Below, piece by piece: positions 7,842-15,166 of a DNA stretch of 64,000 bases. Position numbers and translations under genes: made by a program. Origin of the DNA: an uncultured Oscillospiraceae bacterium (lineage in GTDB: Bacteria > Bacillota > Clostridia > Oscillospirales > Oscillospiraceae). The DNA lies in contig CALWOF010000001.1 in the NCBI GenBank assembly GCA_944382995.1, positions 1-64,000 on the forward strand, given 5' to 3'. The notes under the pieces were generated by a model. The model was not told where the DNA came from, made no database searches, and was given only the letters and a program-made list of their open reading frames with translations. Each line of letters begins with the position of its first letter. Positions within the stretch are counted from its first letter, which is position 1.

Positions 7842-8765
7842 TCACCTCATTTTCATTTCCATCCCCTGCTTTGGGTGTTCCTGCATGGCGCAGAGGTCTT
7901 CATTCCAATCCTTTTGTTCTGATATCAGTCGCCGAGTGGGAATGCCGAACTCCGATGCGATCTGTTCCGCCATCCGCTCACTTCCACGTTCCCCTGCTCT
8001 GTCGTGGTCCAGACACAGAGAGACCATTTGCGGTGTCTCCATTTGCGTCAGCATCCACCGCACCGGCTCATAGCTGGTGCCGCAGCAGGCCACATAGCTG
8101 TGGCGCTGCCAGTCTTCCGGGTACAGGGCGAGATAGGAAAGCAGGTCGATGGGAGCCTCAAACACATACAGGTCCCCATCGTCTCCCAGGTGGTGAAAGC
8201 TGTATCGTGCCTCGCTGCCCTCTACATTGAGCTTGATGGCTCTTCCACAGCTATTGGTGCTGCGCTTCTGTGCATGACGTGGAACGCCGTGTTCGTCTGT
8301 CCCGACGAACACGGCGTTGTGATATTCCGCATCCTCATAGAGCGTTCCCGCCCGCGCGAAGTGGGTGATGATATCCCGGTCGATGTGCCGCTGCTTCATA
8401 AGGTAGGCGTACACCCGGCGCATATTGTGGTGGGGGAGTGGCAGCGCAAAGAGTTTCTGTGGTTCCGCGTTTCTTTCCGACGCAGACCGAAAAGTCTGTC
8501 CCTGTTCTCCACCCAGCAGCTTTGCGACTGCCTCCTGAAAAGAGCATCCGTCGTGCGTTCGCACGAAGTCGATGGCGTGACCGCCCTGCTGCGTATCATG
8601 GTCGAACCACTCGCTGCCTCGGATGGTCACACTGTGATCTGAGGCCAGACGCTTATCCCGGCCCGAGGGAAGTAGTTTCTCGCCCCGGCGGAGCAGGTAA
8701 TCCTCCAGATCCACCGCATTGGCCTGGTGCTTTTGCTCGTCGGTGAAGGGGATATAGGGTTCCAT
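7842..8765 (-). CDS. DUF3991/TOPRIM primase-like protein
   Basis: A 307-residue protein with an N-terminal DUF3991-type region (RDKRLASDHSVTIRGSEWFD, GGHAIDFVR, about 35-90) and a C-terminal TOPRIM domain (LYVFEAPIDLLSYLALYP, then SLCLDHDRAGERGSERMA, about 195-275) with the acidic residues expected for metal binding. The role would be priming DNA synthesis after transfer, or replication of the element. The start at 8765 lies nine bases after GGAGGTGA. It ends QGMEMKMR, one of the shared C-terminal tails found across this element. Primases of RP4 (TraC) and ColIb-P9 (Sog) are known to pass into recipients, which makes the tail interesting here. Confidence 0.88.
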   Translation of the reverse strand: MEPYIPFTDEQKHQANAVDLEDYLLRRGEKLLPSGRDKRLASDHSVTIRGSEWFDHDTQQGGHAIDFVRTHDGCSFQEAVAKLLGGEQGQTFRSASERNAEPQKLFALPLPHHNMRRVYAYLMKQRHIDRDIITHFARAGTLYEDAEYHNAVFVGTDEHGVPRHAQKRSTNSCGRAIKLNVEGSEARYSFHHLGDDGDLYVFEAPIDLLSYLALYPEDWQRHSYVACCGTSYEPVRWMLTQMETPQMVSLCLDHDRAGERGSERMAEQIASEFGIPTRRLISEQKDWNEDLCAMQEHPKQGMEMKMR

Positions 8766-8784
8766 GATTCTGTTCACCTCCAAG

Positions 8785-8823
8785 TAAAAAGCACCCGCCC
8801 TCCCAAAAGGAGAGCAGGTGCCC
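8785..8823 (-). terminator. Intrinsic terminator after zeta-toxin gene
   Basis: On the minus strand GCACCTGCTCTCC pairs (with G-U pairs) to GGGAGGGCGGGTGC and is followed by TTTTTAC. It ends the toxin-antitoxin transcript before the primase gene, whose SD follows directly. Confidence 0.75.
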
Positions 8824-8839
8824 TTTACACAACTATATT

Positions 8840-9448
8840 TTACGACTGCTTATTCAGCGCGCCACGTACCGCATTTTTTATTCCTGTCAGTGCTACGATG
8901 TCATCTTTCAGCCAAAGTCCCGTCTCCGGACAATACCAATACTGATCCTTCCGTTTTTTGAAGATGCGGTACGGTGCGTCCAGGGAGTTATCATAGATAT
9001 GGCACACATCACAGACAGGAATCAGTTCCTTGACTAGGGCAAGTGCCTTATCATACCTGGAAATGATCTTATCAACTGGAACACCATGACCGCCAGCGGA
9101 TACCCGGGAGGCCACACGGGCCACATTGATTTGAGCATCCGCCGTCAGAACATAGTAGCAGCGGATAAAAAAACCATCCTGTTTTGCCTGTTTCAGTAAG
9201 TTCAGGTTGCGGTCTGTGGATAAGACCGTCTCAAAACAGAAGCTTTGATGTTCTCTGACGCAACCTTCACGGCGATTCTCTGCAATTTTTGCGGCTTCGA
9301 TATTCTCGCAGCCCAATGCCTGCTGGATCTCATCGGCGTTGATATAAACCATGGTTGTGGGGCGGAGCAAACTTGTGATTGTACTTTTTCCAGAGCCATT
9401 GGGACCGGCAAATACGACAACCTCTGGTTTCTTAAGACAGCCGTTCAC
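8840..9448 (-). CDS. Zeta-toxin family P-loop kinase
   Basis: A 202-residue protein. Walker A VVFAGPNGSGKST is at about residues 10-22, then YINADEI and a conserved FETVLST segment. Later come SRVSAGGHGVPVDKIISRYDKAL, the Arg-rich motif typical of zeta-like UDP-sugar kinases, and CHIYDNS. Known zeta toxins phosphorylate UDP-N-acetylglucosamine and block wall synthesis; the substrate here is inferred. The start chosen is GTG at 9448 behind AAAGGGA; it overlaps the upstream antitoxin-like frame by 17 bases, which suggests translational coupling. It probably stabilises the element. Confidence 0.85.
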   Translation of the reverse strand: MNGCLKKPEVVVFAGPNGSGKSTITSLLRPTTMVYINADEIQQALGCENIEAAKIAENRREGCVREHQSFCFETVLSTDRNLNLLKQAKQDGFFIRCYYVLTADAQINVARVASRVSAGGHGVPVDKIISRYDKALALVKELIPVCDVCHIYDNSLDAPYRIFKKRKDQYWYCPETGLWLKDDIVALTGIKNAVRGALNKQS

Positions 9449-9638
9449 TGTAGCGTCCCTTTCTGGCTTCACCGACTTCCTCACGGGTGCCGTCACTATG
9501 CAGCAAGTATACCTTGCCGGTTTTGGGATCGAACTTAGCAATTGGCTGTTTCAGAATTTTCTTTTTTCTCAGTTCAGCCGCAACCGCTCGTCTGGCATTC
9601 TGCACAACGATGCCATCAGATGGGATTTTATCTGCCAT
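9432..9638 (-). CDS. Putative antitoxin partner of the zeta-like toxin
   Basis: A 68-residue basic protein beginning MADKIPSDGIVVQNARRAVA, with KFDPKTGKVYLLHSDGTREE in the second half. GGAGGTG precedes the ATG at 9638. It is directly upstream of and overlaps the zeta-like kinase gene. It is not the classical three-helix epsilon antitoxin; I infer its role from position and size only. The C-terminal half resembles small proteins often found before stand-alone zeta-like kinases. Confidence 0.65.
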   Translation of the reverse strand: MADKIPSDGIVVQNARRAVAAELRKKKILKQPIAKFDPKTGKVYLLHSDGTREEVGEARKGRYSERLS

Positions 9639-9690
9639 ACTGCATTCACCTCCGCAAAGAACACTCATTCATCAGTGTTGCTTCATGCTA

Positions 9691-9724
9691 ATTATACGAC
9701 ATTCTACGAGAGTAGTATACTCAA
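9691..9724 (-). promoter_or_regulatory. Possible promoter of the toxin-antitoxin pair
   Basis: A perfect TATAAT on the minus strand lies at 9691-9696. A TTGAGT lies at 9719-9724, but the 22-base gap is longer than ideal, so the -35 is doubtful. The stretch is more AT-rich than its surroundings and sits about 55 bases upstream of the antitoxin start. Confidence 0.4.
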
Positions 9725-9767
9725 TTTTCGTAACATTGTCCAGTGTTAGCGGTACGATTGCGTATCC

Positions 9768-11600
9768 TCACTTCAGCCTGAACTCCTCATTCTCATGGTC
9801 ATCCGGCTTATGGCCCATAGCCAACCGCCGCTCCCGGAGCTGCTGCCGGCGCTTGCGGTCGATCTGCAGCCCCCGGTGCATGGCATCTGTCTTGTAGTTG
9901 TCCTCGAAGATCCGGCTCATGTGGTACAGCAGCCGTGTCACAGACTGGGCTGCGATAGACCAGTTCTGGTCCGGGTGATCCAGCAGATGCTGGGCGTATG
10001 AGTTTCCCTGGGCCGCAGAGCGGGACAGCCACTCCCGGCCCAGGGCCTCGTCTCTGGAGATGCCATCTCCGGATAGATACAGACTTCCCAGTGTGTACTG
10101 AGCATACTGGTTTCCGCGCACCGCGGAAGCAGTCAGATATCGGACTGCCAGCTCCCAATTCTTCTCCACCTGTTCGCCCTTCAGGTACAGCACACCCAGA
10201 CGATACTGGGCGGTGCTGCTGCTCAAGTCAGCAGCCGCAGTCAGCCATCGGAGCGCGTTTTGGACATTCCCTCGTTTCAGATACCACGTTCCAAGCGTAT
10301 ATTGTCCGCGAGGATCGCCATTTCGGGCGGACTGCTCCAGCCAGTACAGCGCCTCTCTGCTTCTTCTCTGCTTCATCAGGAGGTCGCTCAGGTCACACAT
10401 GGACGCCGGATCGCCGCTCTCCGCAGCGTGTTGGACGTGGCGTAGGTCAGCTTCCCGCCGCGATTCTTCCACAATCCCTGCTTCCTGCTGTACTAGTAGT
10501 AGCGCCTCCCGGATCACCATGTTCCGTACCGGCTTGAACTCCTTCTGCTTGGACAGAGGCAGCCGCTCCGGCAGGTTCTCCGAGTAGGTCCGGCAGATGG
10601 CCTCCCGCATCTCGTTCCAGAGATCATAAGCTTTTGCCACACGCTCGTCAGCGGCCAGCACATCTACGATCCCGTCCACCATCAGCTTCACCTCTGGCGG
10701 CAGGTAGCCGTAGACCTTTTTCCCTCGGACCGTCCGCAGGCGCCGCGCCAAGGCCTCTATCTGATCTTCCAGCCGCGGGTTCTCCAGGGTCCCATCCCGC
10801 ATCTGCCGGATCAGCTCCTGCATGGCCTCCGCGGCATTCTGCTGCAACTGGTTGCGGTACGCTGTCTTCTGTTCATAGACATGCATTAGCTCCTGTTGGA
10901 AGATCCGCCGGGCGAAGGCGGATTTCACCTGCCGGATACCGTCCGGGGTGAGGTAGCCTTCTTTGGGATCGGAGGAGAAGACTACCATATGGATATGGAC
11001 GCTCTTCTCTTTTTCGTGGAAGGCCGCATACCACCGCAGGTGATCCGGATGGATCTTGTAGCCCTTGGCGATGTCACAGAGGCAGGCGTTCACCAGGGCG
11101 CGCCAGTTCTCCGCGTTGTCATACCCCAACCGTTCCGCGTCCTGCCGGCGGATCGCCACCACCGGAGTCCACACGTTGCCGGGATGCTCTGCCACCTCCC
11201 GCACCGCCTCAGCCAGATTCTCCACCTTGCCGCCGCTGGTCCAGAGGCCATGCTCTCCCCTCAGTTCCACGCCGGGGCGGTGGGACACGTAGTCCAGGTA
11301 GTTCTCCCGCTGGCTCATCGGAACCGCAAAGTCCTCTCGAGCCTGTCGGATGAACTCCGAAGCGGACTCCTGTGTCGGGTGCTCCAGGTAGTCGGCATAC
11401 TCAAGAAGCTCCCTGGCGTCAGGGAAGGCACGGAGCAACCGCTGGATATAGGCTTTCTGTTTTTTGGTGGCGGGTTGACTTCCTCCATCGGAGAGCACCT
11501 CCACGCTGGGGCGAGTGGCAAAGTAGTGGATGCGATTTGCGCGACGTGCGCTGTTCCCTCCTCCTTTGAGGTACGGCGACATGAATCGAAGGTCACTCAT
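9768..11600 (-). CDS. MobP-type relaxase with C-terminal Sel1 repeats
   Basis: A 610-residue protein. The N-terminal relaxase part contains ENYLDYVSHRPG, WTPVVAIRRQDAERLGY and the HxH metal motif as SVHIHMVVFSSD (about residues 200-212). Residues about 385-560 carry repeated SEL1-type units (e.g. GDPRGQYTLGTWYLKRGN, SSTAQYRLGVLYLKGE, NQYAQYTLGSLYLSGDG). It would nick the transfer origin and lead the strand through the channel. The architecture matches what I know as MobP3-like relaxases of gut Clostridia. Its ATG overlaps the stop of the RHH gene upstream (ATGA), so the two are coupled. Confidence 0.9.
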   Translation of the reverse strand: MSDLRFMSPYLKGGGNSARRANRIHYFATRPSVEVLSDGGSQPATKKQKAYIQRLLRAFPDARELLEYADYLEHPTQESASEFIRQAREDFAVPMSQRENYLDYVSHRPGVELRGEHGLWTSGGKVENLAEAVREVAEHPGNVWTPVVAIRRQDAERLGYDNAENWRALVNACLCDIAKGYKIHPDHLRWYAAFHEKEKSVHIHMVVFSSDPKEGYLTPDGIRQVKSAFARRIFQQELMHVYEQKTAYRNQLQQNAAEAMQELIRQMRDGTLENPRLEDQIEALARRLRTVRGKKVYGYLPPEVKLMVDGIVDVLAADERVAKAYDLWNEMREAICRTYSENLPERLPLSKQKEFKPVRNMVIREALLLVQQEAGIVEESRREADLRHVQHAAESGDPASMCDLSDLLMKQRRSREALYWLEQSARNGDPRGQYTLGTWYLKRGNVQNALRWLTAAADLSSSTAQYRLGVLYLKGEQVEKNWELAVRYLTASAVRGNQYAQYTLGSLYLSGDGISRDEALGREWLSRSAAQGNSYAQHLLDHPDQNWSIAAQSVTRLLYHMSRIFEDNYKTDAMHRGLQIDRKRRQQLRERRLAMGHKPDDHENEEFRLK

Positions 11601-12031
11601 ACGTCATCGTCGAAGACATCCTCCGGGAACCGGCGCTGCTGATCCAGCGCCCTGTCGAAGCTGATCTGGCCGTTGGTGCGCTTTACCTCATCCACCGCGT
11701 AGGCGCGCAGTTCTCTGCGATTGATGGGGTCCGCCCGGAAGTGGGCTGCGATGGTGTGGCCCATCATGTTCAGCTCCACACACCACTTGAAGATCAGGGT
11801 GCGCAGTCGATTGTGACTGTCCGCTACGATTCCTTGCAGGGTGTCCACCAACGTGCGGGAGAGAAACACCGACGTGTCCTCTGTTGCCAGGTATCCCATG
11901 TAGAACCGGAGGGCCTTCTCCGTGAACTCCCCACGGCTTTTGCAGTTGTCCGCTTTGAGCCATCCGTCCATGCGCTGCACGATATCCGGCTTCAGCCAGA
12001 CGGTGATCTTTGCTCTGTTCTCTTGTTCCAT
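11597..12031 (-). CDS. Relaxosome accessory protein, ribbon-helix-helix type
   Basis: A 144-residue protein starting MEQENRAKITVWLKPDIVQR, the pattern of a ribbon-helix-helix DNA-binding strand, followed by GEFTEKALRFYMGYLA. It ends in an acidic EDVFDDDV. The start at 12031 has GGAGGG six bases upstream. Coupled by stop/start overlap to the relaxase gene, it most likely binds the transfer origin just upstream of itself, as MobC-like proteins do. Confidence 0.8.
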   Translation of the reverse strand: MEQENRAKITVWLKPDIVQRMDGWLKADNCKSRGEFTEKALRFYMGYLATEDTSVFLSRTLVDTLQGIVADSHNRLRTLIFKWCVELNMMGHTIAAHFRADPINRRELRAYAVDEVKRTNGQISFDRALDQQRRFPEDVFDDDV

Positions 12032-12283
12032 ATTCCCTCCAATTGTCCAATACGGCGGTGAAAAAGGGCGGAACCCCTTGATACACCGGCATTCCGTGAA
12101 ACCAGCACTGCGGAATTTTGAGAAACTCCGAAAACCGACGGCGGTGGTCCCCTGGTGAAAAAGCCCCGCACTGCGGGGCTTTGTGGCCGGACCGCCGGGG
12201 CACTCCACGGCGGTCCTTTATCCTCGTACTTTTTTCGGTCAACTCCAAATTCCCCATTCACCGGCGATATGCTTTTCTGAGAG
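12032..12283. other. Candidate transfer origin region (oriT)
   Basis: A 252-base gap directly upstream of the relaxosome operon contains several inverted repeats. ACCGCCG/CGGCGGT lies at about 12190-12213, a GCCCCGC hairpin at 12163-12179, and a further GGCGGTGG copy at about 12140. Position next to the relaxase operon and the density of palindromes fit an oriT. I cannot place a nick site, and part of the structure is a terminator for the DUF6103 gene. Confidence 0.4.
12157..12183 (-). terminator. Intrinsic terminator after DUF6103 gene
   Basis: On the minus strand AGCCCCGCAG/TGCGGGGCT is followed by TTTTTC. It separates the DUF6103-type gene from the relaxosome operon. Confidence 0.7.
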
Positions 12284-12580
12284 CTATTGACCCTCTCGGA
12301 CTGGTCCGCCTCGATGGGCCTCGTCCACCTGTACCTCTGAGTCCCGCTTCTTCTCAGCAAGATCGGCAGCTTTGGTATGCCGGGGTGGTCTTTTCGGCGG
12401 CATGGGCTTGTTCTTGTTGTCCAGGTAGTCCCGCACCGCCTCCGGAACCTTTGTCTCATAGAGCTGCCGGAGGGCCTCGTCCATCTGCTTCTGGACGGTG
12501 GTCCGCTCCTTTCGGAGCGCGTATTCCAGTGCGTCCATCTTCTCACCGTCAAAGGTCAGCGTGATCTCGATCTTTGCCAT
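12284..12580 (-). CDS. DUF6103-like protein
   Basis: A 98-residue protein beginning MAKIEITLTFDGEKMDALEY, with QMDEALRQLYETKVPEAVRDYLD and a Pro/Lys-rich C-terminus. This matches the small DUF6103 family that accompanies relaxase genes in Clostridia elements. The start at 12580 uses GGTGAG or GAGGG upstream; the ATG at 12592 is alternative. Function unknown, perhaps DNA binding near oriT. Confidence 0.7.
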   Translation of the reverse strand: MAKIEITLTFDGEKMDALEYALRKERTTVQKQMDEALRQLYETKVPEAVRDYLDNKNKPMPPKRPPRHTKAADLAEKKRDSEVQVDEAHRGGPVREGQ

Positions 12581-12601
12581 TTCACTCACCATCCCTCGCT
12601 C

Positions 12602-13078
12602 TTATTTCATCGTCATGCCTATTCCGGATATGCACTCCCTCGGCTCTGCCTGGATCGTTCGCACGGAATAGTGTCTTGCGATCCCCTCCAGAAAGGCATT
12701 CTGATCCAGCAGTCCGCTCTGATCCCATGCCTGGTCATAGATGCCGGCCAGACGGGAGATCATCCCACTGGTCACCGCAATCTCGTTTTTCTCAGACCGA
12801 TGTGTGGAGATCACGCAGCGGTCATTGGGGAAGTCAAGCTGCACCAGCAGCCCCGATCCGCCAGAGCGATAGAACCAGTCCCGGACCTGATCGTATTCCT
12901 TCTTCGGGATTTTCTCCCAACCTCTGCCCAGCTCCTGTTCCAGGGAGCACAGATTGTAGTTCTCCTTATCGATTGCCCTGGAGAGCATCCCAGCCACATC
13001 CGATACCTCCCAGCTGTGAGCGCACTCATAGCACCCCACATCGTCCGTTCCCCGAATCATAAACCAACTCTTTTTCAT
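12602..13078 (-). CDS. Cargo protein with shared C-terminal tail, 158 aa
   Basis: Starts MKKSWFMIRGTDDVGCYECA behind AGGATCG-type SD at 13078 and is predicted soluble. A CxxC-like GCYEC near the N-terminus could bind metal. It ends ISGIGMTMK, close to the tail seen on other cargo proteins here. It sits between the NlpC/P60 hydrolase and DUF6103 genes in the transfer operon. Function not recognised. Confidence 0.65.
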   Translation of the reverse strand: MKKSWFMIRGTDDVGCYECAHSWEVSDVAGMLSRAIDKENYNLCSLEQELGRGWEKIPKKEYDQVRDWFYRSGGSGLLVQLDFPNDRCVISTHRSEKNEIAVTSGMISRLAGIYDQAWDQSGLLDQNAFLEGIARHYSVRTIQAEPRECISGIGMTMK

Positions 13079-13091
13079 ATCACGATCCTCC

Positions 13092-14288
13092 TCAATCGTA
13101 CTGAATGTACGGGATCTCCAGCCAGGCAGTCCAGTTCCGGTCTTCCAGCTTTGTCTTGACCACACCGTAGTTGGTGCCCATGGCCTCGATCACCTCTCCG
13201 TCTCCGATGTACACACCGATGTGGCCGCTCTTCCAGACGGCCAAGCCCGGCGTCTCCGGGATGGTGCCGATGGTCCCCTTGACGGAGGCGTTGCGGTACA
13301 TCGCGTCCGCACCGATGTCCGGCATCCCGTTGGCGCCGTATCGGATCGTCATGGAGTCCGTATCCAGCCAGCCGTATCCTTTGATCAGACCGATGCAGTC
13401 CGCCGTCCGGCCGCCCAACCACTTGGAGCGGATGACGTCCTCATAGCTGCCCACACCATCCGGATACTGACGGATTTTGGACTCCAGCAGCGACTCCGTC
13501 AGAGTCTGCCCGAAGGTTCCCCAGACATATCCCCAGCCGGACTCCCAGGCGTGGGTGACGTATGCCACCAGATCCTCTGCATTCTTGGTAGTCGGCGCCG
13601 TGAAGTCCGAAGCATCCAGCTCCGTGATCCTGCTGCCGCCATACTCGATCTCTCCGGTGTAGCCGTCTGCTGCACCATAGGCGATCCTATCATAGACCGC
13701 CCGGGCATTTGCAGCCAGGTCCTCTGTAACGGAATACCCTGCAGAGGCAAGATCGGCAAAGGCCGTCTCCTGATCGACCGGCACCGCCACCGTGTAGGTC
13801 TCTTCCGCATAGAGCGTCTCGCCGGTGTCTGGATCTGTACCGGCGGCCACGGTGCGGGTCCGTTCCTCGTAGCGGACAAAGCAGTCCGCAAAGTCCCGTG
13901 CTGCCGATGCGGTGAGTTTCAGGTGCTCATCTCCGAAGCGCAGGGTGAAGAACACCGCCTTGACCCAGTTTCCATCCAGGCTCGTATCTTCCGTTTTTCC
14001 ATTGACTTCCGCCACCGCCCTGTCCAGCATCTCCAGGCAGGCCTGCATAACGTGCACCTGAGCGGCATATTCCGCGGACATGGTGGATGGGATCGAACCG
14101 CCGTTGAACACCAAGTCCACGGCGGCGTTGTTGTGCTGGGTCGTGCCAGAGAGCAGCGACAGCAGCAGGGCGGCGATGAGAATGATCGGGGCAAGGATCG
14201 CTGCCGCGATCCATCCCGCTGTCTTCCGTGCCCGTTCATTTGTGAGTGCGGCCAGCACGATCCTGGCTGCCGCAGCTGGCAAGGCCAT
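13092..14288 (-). CDS. NlpC/P60 cell-wall hydrolase of the transfer apparatus
   Basis: A 398-residue protein with a membrane segment at residues about 24-46 (GWIAAAILAPIILIAALLLS). A VirB1-like helical region precedes a C-terminal NlpC/P60 domain: the catalytic Cys is in GRTADCIGLIKGYGW, the His in VWKSGHIGVYIGDG. It would open peptidoglycan for assembly of the type IV channel. The start ATG at 14288 has GGAGGTG seven bases upstream and lies 53 bases inside the end of the upstream PAPS-reductase-like gene, an unusually long overlap. Confidence 0.85.
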   Translation of the reverse strand: MALPAAAARIVLAALTNERARKTAGWIAAAILAPIILIAALLLSLLSGTTQHNNAAVDLVFNGGSIPSTMSAEYAAQVHVMQACLEMLDRAVAEVNGKTEDTSLDGNWVKAVFFTLRFGDEHLKLTASAARDFADCFVRYEERTRTVAAGTDPDTGETLYAEETYTVAVPVDQETAFADLASAGYSVTEDLAANARAVYDRIAYGAADGYTGEIEYGGSRITELDASDFTAPTTKNAEDLVAYVTHAWESGWGYVWGTFGQTLTESLLESKIRQYPDGVGSYEDVIRSKWLGGRTADCIGLIKGYGWLDTDSMTIRYGANGMPDIGADAMYRNASVKGTIGTIPETPGLAVWKSGHIGVYIGDGEVIEAMGTNYGVVKTKLEDRNWTAWLEIPYIQYD

Positions 14289-15105
14289 CTGTCACCACCT
14301 CCGATCCTTTCATTGCTTTGATCTCTCCGCCGCAGGAGCAGGGGAGATCATCTTCTGCGAACACCTCCGGGATCGCCAGCTGCGCCTGATCCGCTTCGAT
14401 GAAATCCCGCCAGGCATAATTACGGCCCAATCCCCTCACTGTGAGGAGATTGGGTCGTGCCCGATCCTCTATCGCCAACGCTCTTTCCAGCAGATCCGGG
14501 TACCGGTGGTAGAGGGTCCGAATCTCCCTTCGTTTCATAGAGGGGCAGAAGAAGCAAGAGGACTTCCCCGGTAAGGGAAGCCCCGCGTTTCGAATTTCCT
14601 GGATACAACGATTCCTGTCCCATCCCCACTCCATCAGAGGATACTCCTTCTGATATCTCCGATCCGCCAGATCGTGGGGCAGGGCCCCTAACCGTCTTTT
14701 TTCTTCTCCCGCGTCATACCCGATCAGCTTCACCGCTTTTTCTCCTCTGTCCCATACTTCCTGGCATGGCGGGTAGTGGGCGCAGAATTTCTCTTGGGGA
14801 GCCACTTTGTGTTTGAGAGAACACTTCTTGTGACCATACGCGATAGACGGAAGGGAAGCGGAACGCAGGCACTCCCGCTCCAGCGTCAGTCTCTGGCCAT
14901 TCTTTTCCGTATACCATACCTGCGTGATTCCTGGCATCCCATGCGCCTGCAGCCACTGATTCATGATCCGCAAGTAGTGATAGGTGTGTGGCTGCTCCCC
15001 GCCTGGGTCCGCAAAGAGGATCAGGTCCACCGGAACATGATGCTGCCACAGCCCAACCAGCATGGCGGTGCTGTCTGTGCCGCCGCCATATCCAACGATA
15101 TTCAT
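14236..15105 (-). CDS. PAPS-reductase-like PP-loop protein with cysteine clusters
   Basis: A 289-residue protein. The PP-loop motif GYGGGTDSTAMLVG is near the N-terminus. Later cysteines (KKCSLKH, EKFCAHYPPC, SSCFFCPS) could hold an Fe-S cluster or zinc. Members of this N-type ATP pyrophosphatase family activate sulfate or tRNA or modify DNA; such genes are common on phages and conjugative elements, and a role in DNA or RNA modification is an inference. The SD AGGTGG lies just before ATG 15105. A copy of the virB4 3' end overlaps its SD region. Confidence 0.75.
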   Translation of the reverse strand: MNIVGYGGGTDSTAMLVGLWQHHVPVDLILFADPGGEQPHTYHYLRIMNQWLQAHGMPGITQVWYTEKNGQRLTLERECLRSASLPSIAYGHKKCSLKHKVAPQEKFCAHYPPCQEVWDRGEKAVKLIGYDAGEEKRRLGALPHDLADRRYQKEYPLMEWGWDRNRCIQEIRNAGLPLPGKSSCFFCPSMKRREIRTLYHRYPDLLERALAIEDRARPNLLTVRGLGRNYAWRDFIEADQAQLAIPEVFAEDDLPCSCGGEIKAMKGSEVVTDGLASCGSQDRAGRTHK

Positions 15106-15108
15106 GAT

Positions 15109-15160
15109 CCACCTGCCGTTCCGAACCGTTGGCTTTTTAGGGCGGAACGATCATCCGCAT
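15109..15160. repeat. Duplicated 3' end of virB4 (copy downstream of cargo gene)
   Basis: About 50 bases here match 16653-16702, the true 3' end of virB4, at roughly 80% identity (shared GTTCCGAAC and TAGGGCGGA..GATCA). Here the reading frame is broken. The two copies bracket the 464-residue cargo gene, which suggests that the gene was inserted after virB4 with duplication or recombination at this point. Confidence 0.7.
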
Positions 15161-15166
15161 GAGGGC

